From assembly GCF_003977665.1 (NCBI RefSeq), contig NZ_RYYV01000002.1, positions 372,001-436,000 on the forward strand: DNA of 64,000 nt. Reading direction: 5' to 3'. Positions 1-7,489 of the stretch are shown here, piece by piece. Source of the stretch: Dyella choica (lineage in GTDB: Bacteria > Pseudomonadota > Gammaproteobacteria > Xanthomonadales > Rhodanobacteraceae). A model generated the notes under the pieces. It was not told the DNA's origin, searched no databases, and saw only the letters and a program-made list of their open reading frames with translations. The translations under genes were made by a program, and so were the position numbers. How positions within the stretch are numbered: the first letter of the stretch is position 1; each line of letters begins with the position of its first letter.

Positions 1-70
1 TGTGTTTGACTAGTGCCGATTGTGTACACGTCGGAACGGATGCCGACACGACTCTTGGGGTTACGCAGCC

Positions 71-703
71 ATGCTTGAAGAATCGCCTCGCATCCGCGTA
101 CTGATGGTCGACGACCATCCTTTGCTGCGTGAGGGCGTGGCCGCTGTACTAGGCTCGCAAGGCGACATGGAATTGGTGGCCGAGGCGGTTAACGGCGATG
201 AAGCCATTGCCCTTTTTCGCAAGCATCAGCCCGACATCACCCTGATGGACCTGCAGATGCAGGGCATGAACGGCTTGGAAGCCATTCGCACGATACTCGG
301 CGAGTTTCCGCATGCGCGGATCATCGTGCTGACGACCTACCAGGGTGACATGCAGGCCACTCGCGCGCTAAAGGCGGGGGCCGTCGGCTATCTGCTCAAG
401 AGCACGGTGCGCAAGGAGCTGCTGGCCACCATTCGCCAGGTTCATGGCGGGCACCGCCACGTACCCAACGAAGTGGCGCGGGTGATTGCCGAGCACGTGG
501 CCGATGACACGCTGAGCATGCGCGAGCTGCAGGTGCTGGGGCATGTCGCAGGCGGTTTTTCGAACAAGCGCATCGCCATGCACATGGGTATTTCGATCGA
601 AACCGTGAAGACCCATGTGAAGAGCATTCTTGCGAAAGTCAACGCCAGGCATCGCACCGAAGCCGTCATCATCGCCATGCGTCGCGGCATCATCGACGCA
701 TAA
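71..703 (+). CDS. NarL/LuxR-family response regulator
   Basis: A 210-residue cytoplasmic transcription factor. The N-terminal receiver domain (about residues 7-122) shows the acidic pocket in VDDHP, the phospho-acceptor Asp in LMDLQMQGMNG, a Thr-Thr switch in IVLTTY and the conserved Lys in LLKS. The C-terminal GerE-type helix-turn-helix (about 145-205) has the family pattern LSMRELQVLGHVAGGFSNK followed by ISIETVKTHVKSIL. An in-frame start exists at position 20, but it adds a Cys/Arg-rich extension with no family counterpart, so the ATG at 71 is preferred. No sensor kinase is in view; it may lie left of the window. A stem-loop-like GGTAAC/GGTAGC stretch follows the stop. The family call is certain; the target genes are unknown. 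Confidence 0.93.
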   Translation: MLEESPRIRVLMVDDHPLLREGVAAVLGSQGDMELVAEAVNGDEAIALFRKHQPDITLMDLQMQGMNGLEAIRTILGEFPHARIIVLTTYQGDMQATRALKAGAVGYLLKSTVRKELLATIRQVHGGHRHVPNEVARVIAEHVADDTLSMRELQVLGHVAGGFSNKRIAMHMGISIETVKTHVKSILAKVNARHRTEAVIIAMRRGIIDA

Positions 704-736
704 GGCGATGACAAGGTAACCGCGACTGACGGTGAG

Positions 737-1765
737 CTACCTTGTTTGCGGCTGAATGCCAACCTCGGCATGCGCATCCGATTCCTGCTGCATCTGCAAC
801 GCCTGTTTAGCCGCTTTGGCGGTGTGATGATTGCCGTCGTGGTTCCAGCCTGGCGGCATGAGCAGGTACAGCAGCTTGTTGCGTAATCCCGGTGCACGCC
901 ATACGTCGCGCCCCAGCAACCAGAATTCGCCCAGGTAGGCATCCAGCACGCTGTAGGGCTTTACCGGCCGGGTGATGCCGTATTCGATCCGGACATCCTC
1001 GTGCACTTCCATATAGGTGCCGAAGAGACGGTCCCAGATCGGCAGCAGGTTGCAGAAGTTGGTGTCCATGTAGAGCACGTTGCGCGCATGATGAACACGG
1101 TGGTGCGAAGGCGTCAGCACGACACGGTAAAACAGGCCCAGCTGCCCCTTCGGCAATACGTTCTCGCCGAGGTGGATCAGCGACCCCCAGAAACTGTCGA
1201 TGATCACGATCAGCACCAACAGTGGCGGACTCACTCCCAGCAGCATGCAAAGGCTGGTGCGCACGAAGTCGGCATAGACGCCTTCGAGGAAAATGTGCGC
1301 AAAGTTCACCGACAGGTTCATCGCCACCGGCGCATGGTGGGTGGAATGCAAGCACCACAGCAAGCGCACCTTGTGCGCAAGGAAGTGATACACGAAGTGA
1401 GCCAGCTCCCATACCACGTAGCCATACAACAGTCCGTACCAGGTGAGCCCAGCCTGGAACGGGGCAAAGCGGTTGAACAGGCCGATGCACAAGCCGACCA
1501 TGGCAATGCTGAGAAAGGAGCCGATGAAACGGTTCAGCACCATCGTCAGCAGCGGAACCTGGTAATCCTCGCGCTTGATACGGCGCAGCACGATGCCGCG
1601 CGCGAATTCGAAGACCAGCAACAGCGGGACGATCGGCGCGATCAGGCTGCCGAAGCCGTCTACCGTGGACAGCCGGTGGTAATCGCCGGAGGCGAACATC
1701 TGCAGCAAAGGCCCCAGGCCAAAAAAACCCATCAGCTGATCACGGATCCAACCCAAGATATCCAC
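737..1765 (-). CDS. Fatty acid hydroxylase / sterol desaturase family membrane protein
   Basis: A 342-residue integral membrane di-iron enzyme. Several hydrophobic segments surround the three diagnostic His clusters: HFVYHFLAH, HSTHH and HHRVHH. These ligate the di-iron centre in the fatty acid hydroxylase superfamily, which hydroxylates or desaturates sterols, carotenoids or acyl chains. The open frame extends to 1840, but the GTG at 1765 is preferred because GGGGAGGG lies at the right spacing before it and the membrane-like sequence begins there. It converges with the response regulator upstream. The natural substrate cannot be read from sequence. The tail after about residue 310 is polar and Gln-rich. 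Confidence 0.9.
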   Translation of the reverse strand: MDILGWIRDQLMGFFGLGPLLQMFASGDYHRLSTVDGFGSLIAPIVPLLLVFEFARGIVLRRIKREDYQVPLLTMVLNRFIGSFLSIAMVGLCIGLFNRFAPFQAGLTWYGLLYGYVVWELAHFVYHFLAHKVRLLWCLHSTHHAPVAMNLSVNFAHIFLEGVYADFVRTSLCMLLGVSPPLLVLIVIIDSFWGSLIHLGENVLPKGQLGLFYRVVLTPSHHRVHHARNVLYMDTNFCNLLPIWDRLFGTYMEVHEDVRIEYGITRPVKPYSVLDAYLGEFWLLGRDVWRAPGLRNKLLYLLMPPGWNHDGNHHTAKAAKQALQMQQESDAHAEVGIQPQTR

Positions 1766-1899
1766 GGCTGCCCTCCCCGGCGGCGCTACTAGGATTGCCT
1801 TGTCGGCACGGGGATACTCATCCCCACACCAATTTGTCACGATCTAAATGCGAGTGCAAGTGCAATTGGGCGAGACGGCCAGAGCGCGGCGAAAAGCTG

Positions 1900-2817
1900 C
1901 TAGGGCGCGCCTGCGCGCTCAGCGGGAAAACAGTTGCGCAAGAAGCTGTACCAGGATGGCGCCAACGCCGTCGCATGCGACTCGTGCTCGATGACGCGGC
2001 TTGAAAAAAGAAGTCCGTGCAGCGGCTTGCCAGAGGCCAGGCTGATGAACTCGCCAGCCCCCAGCCCCACGAGATTGCGGTAGTAGGAATCGGCGCTGAG
2101 CTCGGACTCGCAGACGGTCAAATGCAACCGGCGACCGGAGTGATCGGCCTGGGCGCGCCATTGGGCCTCGTACTGCTCGAAGACCCTTGAAGTGCCGGAT
2201 CGGATGGCCGGACTGCCCGCACCGATCCGCTGAAAAAGTTCAGAGCGATCGAGCGCTGCATAGATGGAAAAAAGACCGGCGTAGGAATAGCCAAATAGCC
2301 CCGCCGTACGGGCCTTGATCCGGTAGCGCCTGGTCAGCTGTGGATGCAGCTCTTTCGTCAGGAAGGCAAGAAACCGGTCAGCCGCGGGATGCTTGAGGTA
2401 TTGCAGATAAAGCTCAAGCCCGGCTTGATCAAGCATGCCCTGCTCGACCAGGGCTGACATGGCCGCCTCACTGGCGCCTGGCGGGAGCGGCTCGCCGGGA
2501 GGAATCAGATCGCGCGCGCGGACGGCAAGTTGGCGACGGGCGTCTTCCCCCACGTAGCCCACACCTACATGTAGGAATGCCTCGATCGGATGGATGGGAT
2601 CGAATTCCAGCAGGTGAAACACCGCCGTCTGGGGAACGCTTACGTTTCCATCCAGGACATAGATCGCCGGAAAATCGGCATCTGGATGGACCGTGTAGCT
2701 CGCCGGAGTGGTTACCCATACGGCGTGACGCGCCCCCGTGTATTTTGAATCCAGCTCAAAATAACGCGTAAAGGGCAGCGAGGCGGTAAACGGCGGTGAA
2801 AACTCCAGTAGCTCCAT
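1900..2817 (-). CDS. Alpha/beta-hydrolase of the putative esterase (Fes/IroE-like) family, last gene of borosin-like cluster
   Basis: A 305-residue soluble hydrolase. The nucleophile elbow is GYSYAG and the C-terminal EHESHATALAPSW carries the likely catalytic His. This pattern and length fit the siderophore-esterase/enterochelin-esterase-like family. The ATG at 2817 overlaps the TAA stop of the upstream oxygenase (TAATG), so translation is probably coupled; the longer open frame runs back into that gene and is rejected. As the fourth gene of a cluster with an N-methyltransferase and its repeat-bearing substrate, it may release or cleave the modified peptide, or hydrolyse an ester. That role is inference only. 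No signal peptide is visible, so a cytoplasmic location is likely. Confidence 0.85.
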   Translation of the reverse strand: MELLEFSPPFTASLPFTRYFELDSKYTGARHAVWVTTPASYTVHPDADFPAIYVLDGNVSVPQTAVFHLLEFDPIHPIEAFLHVGVGYVGEDARRQLAVRARDLIPPGEPLPPGASEAAMSALVEQGMLDQAGLELYLQYLKHPAADRFLAFLTKELHPQLTRRYRIKARTAGLFGYSYAGLFSIYAALDRSELFQRIGAGSPAIRSGTSRVFEQYEAQWRAQADHSGRRLHLTVCESELSADSYYRNLVGLGAGEFISLASGKPLHGLLFSSRVIEHESHATALAPSWYSFLRNCFPAERAGAP

Positions 2818-3467
2818 TACCGCTGTTTGAACCTGAATCGGATATCGAATGAGATCCGGGTAGACCCGCTGTCGTTGTCCATGGTGCCGTGCATGAGTTC
2901 GCCGCCGCGGAAAATGCACGCCTGGCCATAGGCCATTTGCAGGGGCGCATAATCGCCCCGCCCCACTTCCGATTCGAGATACATGCTGTTGCTACCGGCG
3001 ACCGCTGTAACCGGCAACCACAGATTGACAAGCTCAGCGCGTTGCCCGTATTCGGAATCGACGTGAAAGCGCAAGATGGATTTTGATCCATGAAAATTGA
3101 CGCGTGCCGCCGGGGATGGCTGATACCCCTCGATGGGATAGAGCATTTCCTGGACCGGGCCATACAGCAAGCCGCCGAACAAAGCGTGCGCTGCGACTGA
3201 CAGCGCGTCTTTGAGTTTCTTACTGATCTCCCAGCTGTTTTTCGTGGCTTCATAGTTCGGCACGGGAAGGGTGCCGCCACCGGGATTGAATTGCGGCAGC
3301 AAATGCAAGGTCTCCAACTCGTCCGTGCCCAGGTACTCGGACACCAGGGCGCGAAAATCCCACCGCGAGGTGTCGTAGCTGAAAATAAGCCGATTGGGCA
3401 AAGTGCATGACCCGATCGCGTAGGTTTCGGCACTTGTAAACAAAACGGTATCGGCCAGCCTGTCCAT
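2817..3467 (-). CDS. Putative 2-oxoglutarate/Fe(II)-dependent oxygenase (StrG-like) tailoring enzyme
   Basis: A 216-residue protein. The candidate facial triad is His135-x-Asp137 (RFHVDSEYGQ) and His193 (GGELMHGTMD), with Arg204 eleven residues later as the likely 2-oxoglutarate contact (STRISFDIRF). This spacing is typical of 2OG-Fe(II) oxygenases, and the overall look recalls StrG-type biosynthesis proteins. The ATG at 3467 is chosen because GGGGGA precedes it. The longer frame (start 3545) would translate through a perfect hairpin at 3505-3536, which is better explained as an intergenic terminator/attenuator. It probably hydroxylates or otherwise oxidises the product of the adjacent N-methyltransferase system (inference). 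Its stop overlaps the start of the esterase. Confidence 0.72.
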   Translation of the reverse strand: MDRLADTVLFTSAETYAIGSCTLPNRLIFSYDTSRWDFRALVSEYLGTDELETLHLLPQFNPGGGTLPVPNYEATKNSWEISKKLKDALSVAAHALFGGLLYGPVQEMLYPIEGYQPSPAARVNFHGSKSILRFHVDSEYGQRAELVNLWLPVTAVAGSNSMYLESEVGRGDYAPLQMAYGQACIFRGGELMHGTMDNDSGSTRISFDIRFRFKQR

Positions 3468-3504
3468 GCCTGTCCCCCACACTGAAAAAGCTTGGTGAAC
3501 GATC

Positions 3505-3536
3505 CGAAGGAACGGGCGCCAGCGCCCGTTCCTTCG
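3505..3536 (-). terminator. Perfect 15-bp hairpin between the substrate gene and the tailoring genes
   Basis: Arms 3505-3519 and 3522-3536 are perfectly complementary (CGAAGGAACGGGCGC and its reverse complement) with a 2-nt centre. On the minus strand the stem is followed, after about 14 nt, by CTTTTTC. It lies 15 nt past the stop of the TTEV-repeat protein and ahead of the oxygenase start. It looks like a leaky intrinsic terminator or mRNA-stabilising stem that would lower tailoring-enzyme expression relative to the substrate, as is common in RiPP clusters. Confidence 0.75.
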
Positions 3537-3551
3537 CCGGAGCATGCCCTC

Positions 3552-4475
3552 TCACCGGGTTTCAGAAAGGATGGTGACTTTCTTGACGAGGTCATCGGCA
3601 GCCAGCGCGTCCGCCTCCGGATCGCAAGCAATGGTAGAACCTGGCGATGCCACCGCGTGGGCAACGGCGGCAACGATGGCCTCGACCACTTCAACCACCA
3701 CTTCGGTCACCACTTCCGTAGTCACCTCTGTCGTCACTTCGGTGGTCACTTCCGTCGTGACTTCGGTAGTGACTTCCGTGGTCACTTCAGTGGTGGTCGA
3801 TGATTGCATCATCATCACCAGCAGCACTTGAATAGTGGGCGGGGTGGGTATGGTGGAGGTGGTTCCCGTGACATTGATCTCCGGCGGCTGGTTGCCTCCT
3901 GTCCAGGTCGTGCCGTAGAACGTGAGATCTCCCGAGCTGTCCTTGCTGAATTGCAGGATCATGTTTTGCGGGTTGCCGCCGGTGGTAAACCATGCCAATT
4001 GATCGATCTCGGAGCCCTGGGGCGGTGTCTCGCCGGTATAGTCGTAATTGGAGATCGACGAACCCAGGTAGGTCACGCTGGTTCCATTCACGACCATGGT
4101 GCCGATCGACTGGGTCCCAGGATTGGGATACACGTTGTAAGTACCGTTCCAAGTCGACAGGCTCTGCGTTGCCGTGCTTGCCGAGCCAAAAAGGTTATTG
4201 CTGGTGGGCAAGGGGTCTCCCCCCTGCGCGTAAGTTCCAAGGAAACCGTTCACGCCCGAGCTCTGATAAAAATTCAGGCTGGCGGAACTGGGATTGCCGG
4301 ACGAAGCGCTCCAACTGACGTTGTTTGCGGTGAACTGCGGCGAGTTGATCGCTATGCCATTGACCGTCACCGATTGGGTGGAGACATCGACGACCACTGG
4401 CCCCGGCACGTACGTCGTGCCATCCGGTTGCAGCCAGCTCGTCATGTAGGTTCCGGAATAGTCGATAGTAGCCAT
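3552..4475 (-). CDS. Repeat-bearing substrate protein of a split borosin-like RiPP system (candidate precursor)
   Basis: A 307-residue protein I do not recognise from any named family. Residues 1-100 and 105-210 look like two copies of a beta-rich domain: each has W/Y-x-GTY near its start, V-x-VNG in the middle, then a W-x-x-x-GNP stretch and GT near its end. A Pro/Thr linker leads to a hydrophobic IQVLLVMMMQSS block. Seven tandem TTEV units (residues 228-255) follow, then VTEV, VVEV and a hydrophobic Val/Ala helix, with a charged 28-residue tail. The ATG at 4475 overlaps the methyltransferase stop (TAATG) and has a perfect AAGGAGG site 10 nt upstream. By position and composition it is the likely methylation substrate. 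The Val-rich tract is the obvious candidate core, but which residues are modified is unknown. There is no signal peptide. Confidence 0.8.
   Translation of the reverse strand: MATIDYSGTYMTSWLQPDGTTYVPGPVVVDVSTQSVTVNGIAINSPQFTANNVSWSASSGNPSSASLNFYQSSGVNGFLGTYAQGGDPLPTSNNLFGSASTATQSLSTWNGTYNVYPNPGTQSIGTMVVNGTSVTYLGSSISNYDYTGETPPQGSEIDQLAWFTTGGNPQNMILQFSKDSSGDLTFYGTTWTGGNQPPEINVTGTTSTIPTPPTIQVLLVMMMQSSTTTEVTTEVTTEVTTEVTTEVTTEVTTEVVTEVVVEVVEAIVAAVAHAVASPGSTIACDPEADALAADDLVKKVTILSETR
3687..3794 (-). repeat. Tandem 12-bp repeat encoding TTEV x7, then VTEV and VVEV
   Basis: Nine in-frame 12-nt units lie in the substrate gene. Seven encode TTEV (3711-3794) and two degenerate units encode VTEV and VVEV (3687-3710). 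Thr is encoded by ACC, ACT, ACG and ACA, and Val by GTG and GTC. The units therefore differ at synonymous sites while the amino acids stay fixed. Confidence 0.95.
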
Positions 4476-5779
4476 TACACGTATACCTCCTTGGTGGCTT
4501 GCCGAACGGCCGATGGCGTCGTGGCGTAGCCCTTGTCGATGAGCCATTCCGAAATGTCGCACTCGTAGGCGGCTGGCGACACGTTCCCCTCGTCAAAGGA
4601 TTGCTTGACGGCGTTGAGCTTGTCCCGATAGTCATGGGCAAGCCTGGGGTCAAGCAGGGCGGCGCCTACAAAGCGAGTCGCTTCCTGCAGCGGATCGCGC
4701 TTGAACATCATGCGCGTGACGCCGTGATGCTGAATCAGAAGCTTCCGGCGTTCCTCGGCGCTAAGTCCCGGCCGCGCGTGCACGAAGCCGTTCGGATCGG
4801 CGCGGAAAGCGCGTAAGGCATCCGGGGAAAGCATGAGGTCGAGCAGAGTCTGGTAAAGCGCCTCTGATGCGTGACTGTATTTGTAGCCAGGTGGCGCTTG
4901 ATGTTTCCAGTTGCTGGATCTGGCGCGGGTAGCCAGTTCGGGGTAATTGGCTACATGGCAGATAAGCGGAGAGTTGCGTCCGGGCCCCACCGACTTCAGG
5001 CCAAGCTTCTCGCTCATTTCGGGGTCCGCCGCCTCGGTTCTCGCCGCTTCGATGAAAAAGGTCGAAACGCCCGTCACCTTGCGTGCGATGTCCGGATTCC
5101 TGTATTCGGCCAGCGTGTGGCGATCGATCACCGGATCTCCTGCGAACACATTGGCAACATAGTTGACGACGATGTGATCGGGGCCGTAGATGTCTTCCAG
5201 GTAGTCGAGCAGGACGTTGAACTTGTCATTGACATACCCGCCAAACTTGAAGCCCAGCTCGCCGACGCAACCGACCTGGAAGAGCACGAGGTTGACCGAG
5301 GTATCCACGTTTCGGCGACGGATAAGAAAGTCGGTCGCTTCGTAGATCTGCAGCCCGGGGACGCTGGGGTCGACGCCGAGGTCGGCATAGAGGCAGTCTT
5401 CCGCCGAAACGGCCGGAAGCATTACCGCATCGTAGCCCTCATCCCGCGCAATCTTTATCGCGTTGTGAGATGGGGTGACGAAGACTCCAGGGTGGCCGTA
5501 GAACAGCGCGCAAACATGCTTGCCCGCTCGAACCTCGTCCATGATCCGTTCAATCATCTGGACGTAGGTCATGAGCCGCGCTTTATCGTCGGCGTAATAC
5601 TGGTAGAGATCGAATGAGTTGGGGTTTTGCTGCCGTATCCAGATGTCCGTCACCGGATCGGACGCGGCATAAAGCACGATGTCCGCCTGACGGATATGTG
5701 CCTGCGCCTGCAGGGTGAACTGCCCGACCGCTTTGATGCCGGAACCGATCACGACTAAGCTGCCTTTTTTCTCTGTCAT
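4475..5779 (-). CDS. Borosin-type peptide alpha-N-methyltransferase (tetrapyrrole-methylase fold) with C-terminal helical domain
   Basis: A 434-residue SAM-dependent methyltransferase of the TP-methylase superfamily that methylates backbone amides. Residues 1-250 carry the fold, starting with LVVIGSGI. Tyr59, Tyr62, Arg68, Tyr72 and Tyr94 (in LYQYYADDKARLMTYVQ and FYGHPG) match OphMA Tyr63, Tyr66, Arg72, Tyr76 and Tyr98 at a constant offset of four. Residues 305-357 (LSPDALRAFRADPNGF...) resemble the LigA-like borosin-binding domain that presents substrate in borosins. A second helical segment covers 365-430. Unlike fused fungal borosins, no core follows; the protein ends KEVYV and the substrate is the next gene (TAATG overlap). 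AGGAG lies about 11 nt before the ATG. An in-frame stop lies 31 codons upstream with no start between, fixing the start. Confidence 0.88.
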   Translation of the reverse strand: MTEKKGSLVVIGSGIKAVGQFTLQAQAHIRQADIVLYAASDPVTDIWIRQQNPNSFDLYQYYADDKARLMTYVQMIERIMDEVRAGKHVCALFYGHPGVFVTPSHNAIKIARDEGYDAVMLPAVSAEDCLYADLGVDPSVPGLQIYEATDFLIRRRNVDTSVNLVLFQVGCVGELGFKFGGYVNDKFNVLLDYLEDIYGPDHIVVNYVANVFAGDPVIDRHTLAEYRNPDIARKVTGVSTFFIEAARTEAADPEMSEKLGLKSVGPGRNSPLICHVANYPELATRARSSNWKHQAPPGYKYSHASEALYQTLLDLMLSPDALRAFRADPNGFVHARPGLSAEERRKLLIQHHGVTRMMFKRDPLQEATRFVGAALLDPRLAHDYRDKLNAVKQSFDEGNVSPAAYECDISEWLIDKGYATTPSAVRQATKEVYV

Positions 5780-7489
5780 GCCACCGTGCTCCTTGTCGTA
5801 GGTGTACAGATCCCCATCGAAGCCGGGGGCACCCAGCTTCGCCTGGTCGAATCGTTCGCTTTCCGCGTCCGGTTAGGGACGTACTCACACCATTGCCACG
5901 CTGGCAACCGAATTTTCTTTGCGGGCACTGATGTGCTTAGGCGTGACTGCACATCAAACGTCCGTCCATGATCTTGCATGCCTTCCAGCGCGCCAACTCC
6001 CGCAATGGCGCCCTAGGCGCCCCTGCGAGCTTGCCGCACTGCACGTGCTCGCGCCGCTTCGGTTATCCACCACGCGGTATTGCTATCCCAACTTTGTGCC
6101 GCCAAGGCTTCAATACGCTTGCATCGTGCATCCTCGACCCCCTCCCGGAGATGTCGGATGAGCACGATCGATTCATGGATCGAACCTTGCACAGCCCACC
6201 GGCAACACCGGTGGATTGGCTCGGTGATTCAGGCGATCACAGCTTGAAAGCCACGTCTGCGGATAGGGATCCCCTGTTTGATCCACCACTGTTGCGCCAC
6301 ATCGCTTACCGGGGGCCTAGCCGCGCTGCCGAAAGCAACGCTGTGTCTGGCCGAGCCCGCATATACGCGCTACGCCGCGGGTTCTCCCGCGGCCACGACT
6401 GTGCGACTCCTGACCCGCTTGACTCCTCGCCCAAGATTAAGGGCTTGACGCAGGGGGGCTTGCGCTCGTTTGTGACGAATCGATTTTCTCGTATCTGCTC
6501 GTTAGTCTTGCGTGAAGGCGGAATGAATGCCCCGACAAATATAGGCATGCATGGGCGTCCGCTTGAACCTTCTTTTCCAAAGCTCGATTCATGGAGCGCG
6601 TAGGTAATAAACCCAGCTTTGCGCACGACATCCCAAACCTACGCGCTCGACGCGAAAGCAACGGATGTCGTTTTCATCTGGCTACTCGATACCTTTGTTG
6701 CGTGCAACAGGTTGGCCCCTGCGGCCACAGCGACTATCCATGTCACATTCCGATCACATCCTGCTGTCAGCATCTGGGTCGCGCCCCCGAGAGGCCTGAC
6801 GGCCCTTCGCGCCTTATTGACTTCAATTCAGACGGCGGGCTATGAGCCGTTCGTTGATGAATTCCAAGTCAGTGGGGAAGTTCATCTCACTGGACTTAAT
6901 GGGCGCAAGTGGGGACTTTAGTAGCAGCCGCGACGAGGTGAGCCAGGCTAAGTGCCATCGCCGTCATGGTTTTTTTTGGAATTTGGGTCGCTTCGCTCGC
7001 ATGAATGGGAACTGCCGTATCCCAACTCAAGGTTCGATCAACCGCACGCGTGTGAGGATGAGTCTTGCCTGCCCCGCAAAGGGTCAGTGCCCGTCGATCT
7101 CGGTAAGGGATCAAGCCAAGAAAAGCGCTTTGCGCGCCCGTGGCAAATGCATTGCCGGCTATTCGCCGCCCGCCTTCGCCGGATACTGATGCACTGAGGG
7201 CCACCTCTGCGGCTTCTCAATCAAGCCGGGGCGTGCCTTGACCCGATCCTTTCGCGAACGACCTGCATGCCAGGTCGCGGGTTGGCGTACCCGTCCAGGC
7301 CGTCGCCGTCGTTGCATCAGTCTCTGCGTCATCCATGTCTGCAGGGCAGTCCTGCCGGATGGCCGCGCCCTCACCGGATCTACCGAGTGAATCGAGCCGG
7401 GCCGATCCGAAGGGATGGCTCGGTCCTGCGCGCACCCATTCCAAAAAACCACGCTTCAAATTTCTTTCAAGATTAGGGAGAACCTCAAG
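5780..7489. other. 1.7-kb intergenic stretch without a convincing gene
   Basis: It separates the minus-strand borosin-like cluster from the plus-strand TonB receptor, so it must hold both divergent promoters. Open frames here (for example 5968-6603 plus and 7217-7657 minus) overlap one another on both strands, are rich in Arg, Pro, Cys and Trp, and show no recognisable domain or good ribosome site. No tRNA or repeat was recognised. It could be decayed coding DNA. Confidence 0.6.

Noticed and set aside
3687-3794. 12-bp repeats considered as a CRISPR-like or regulatory DNA array
   Set aside because: There are no spacers, the units are in frame and translated, and codon wobble shows protein-level conservation.
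5968-6603. 211-residue plus-strand frame in the 1.7-kb gap
   Set aside because: Composition is not coding-like, there is no ribosome site, and it overlaps minus-strand frames of equal quality.
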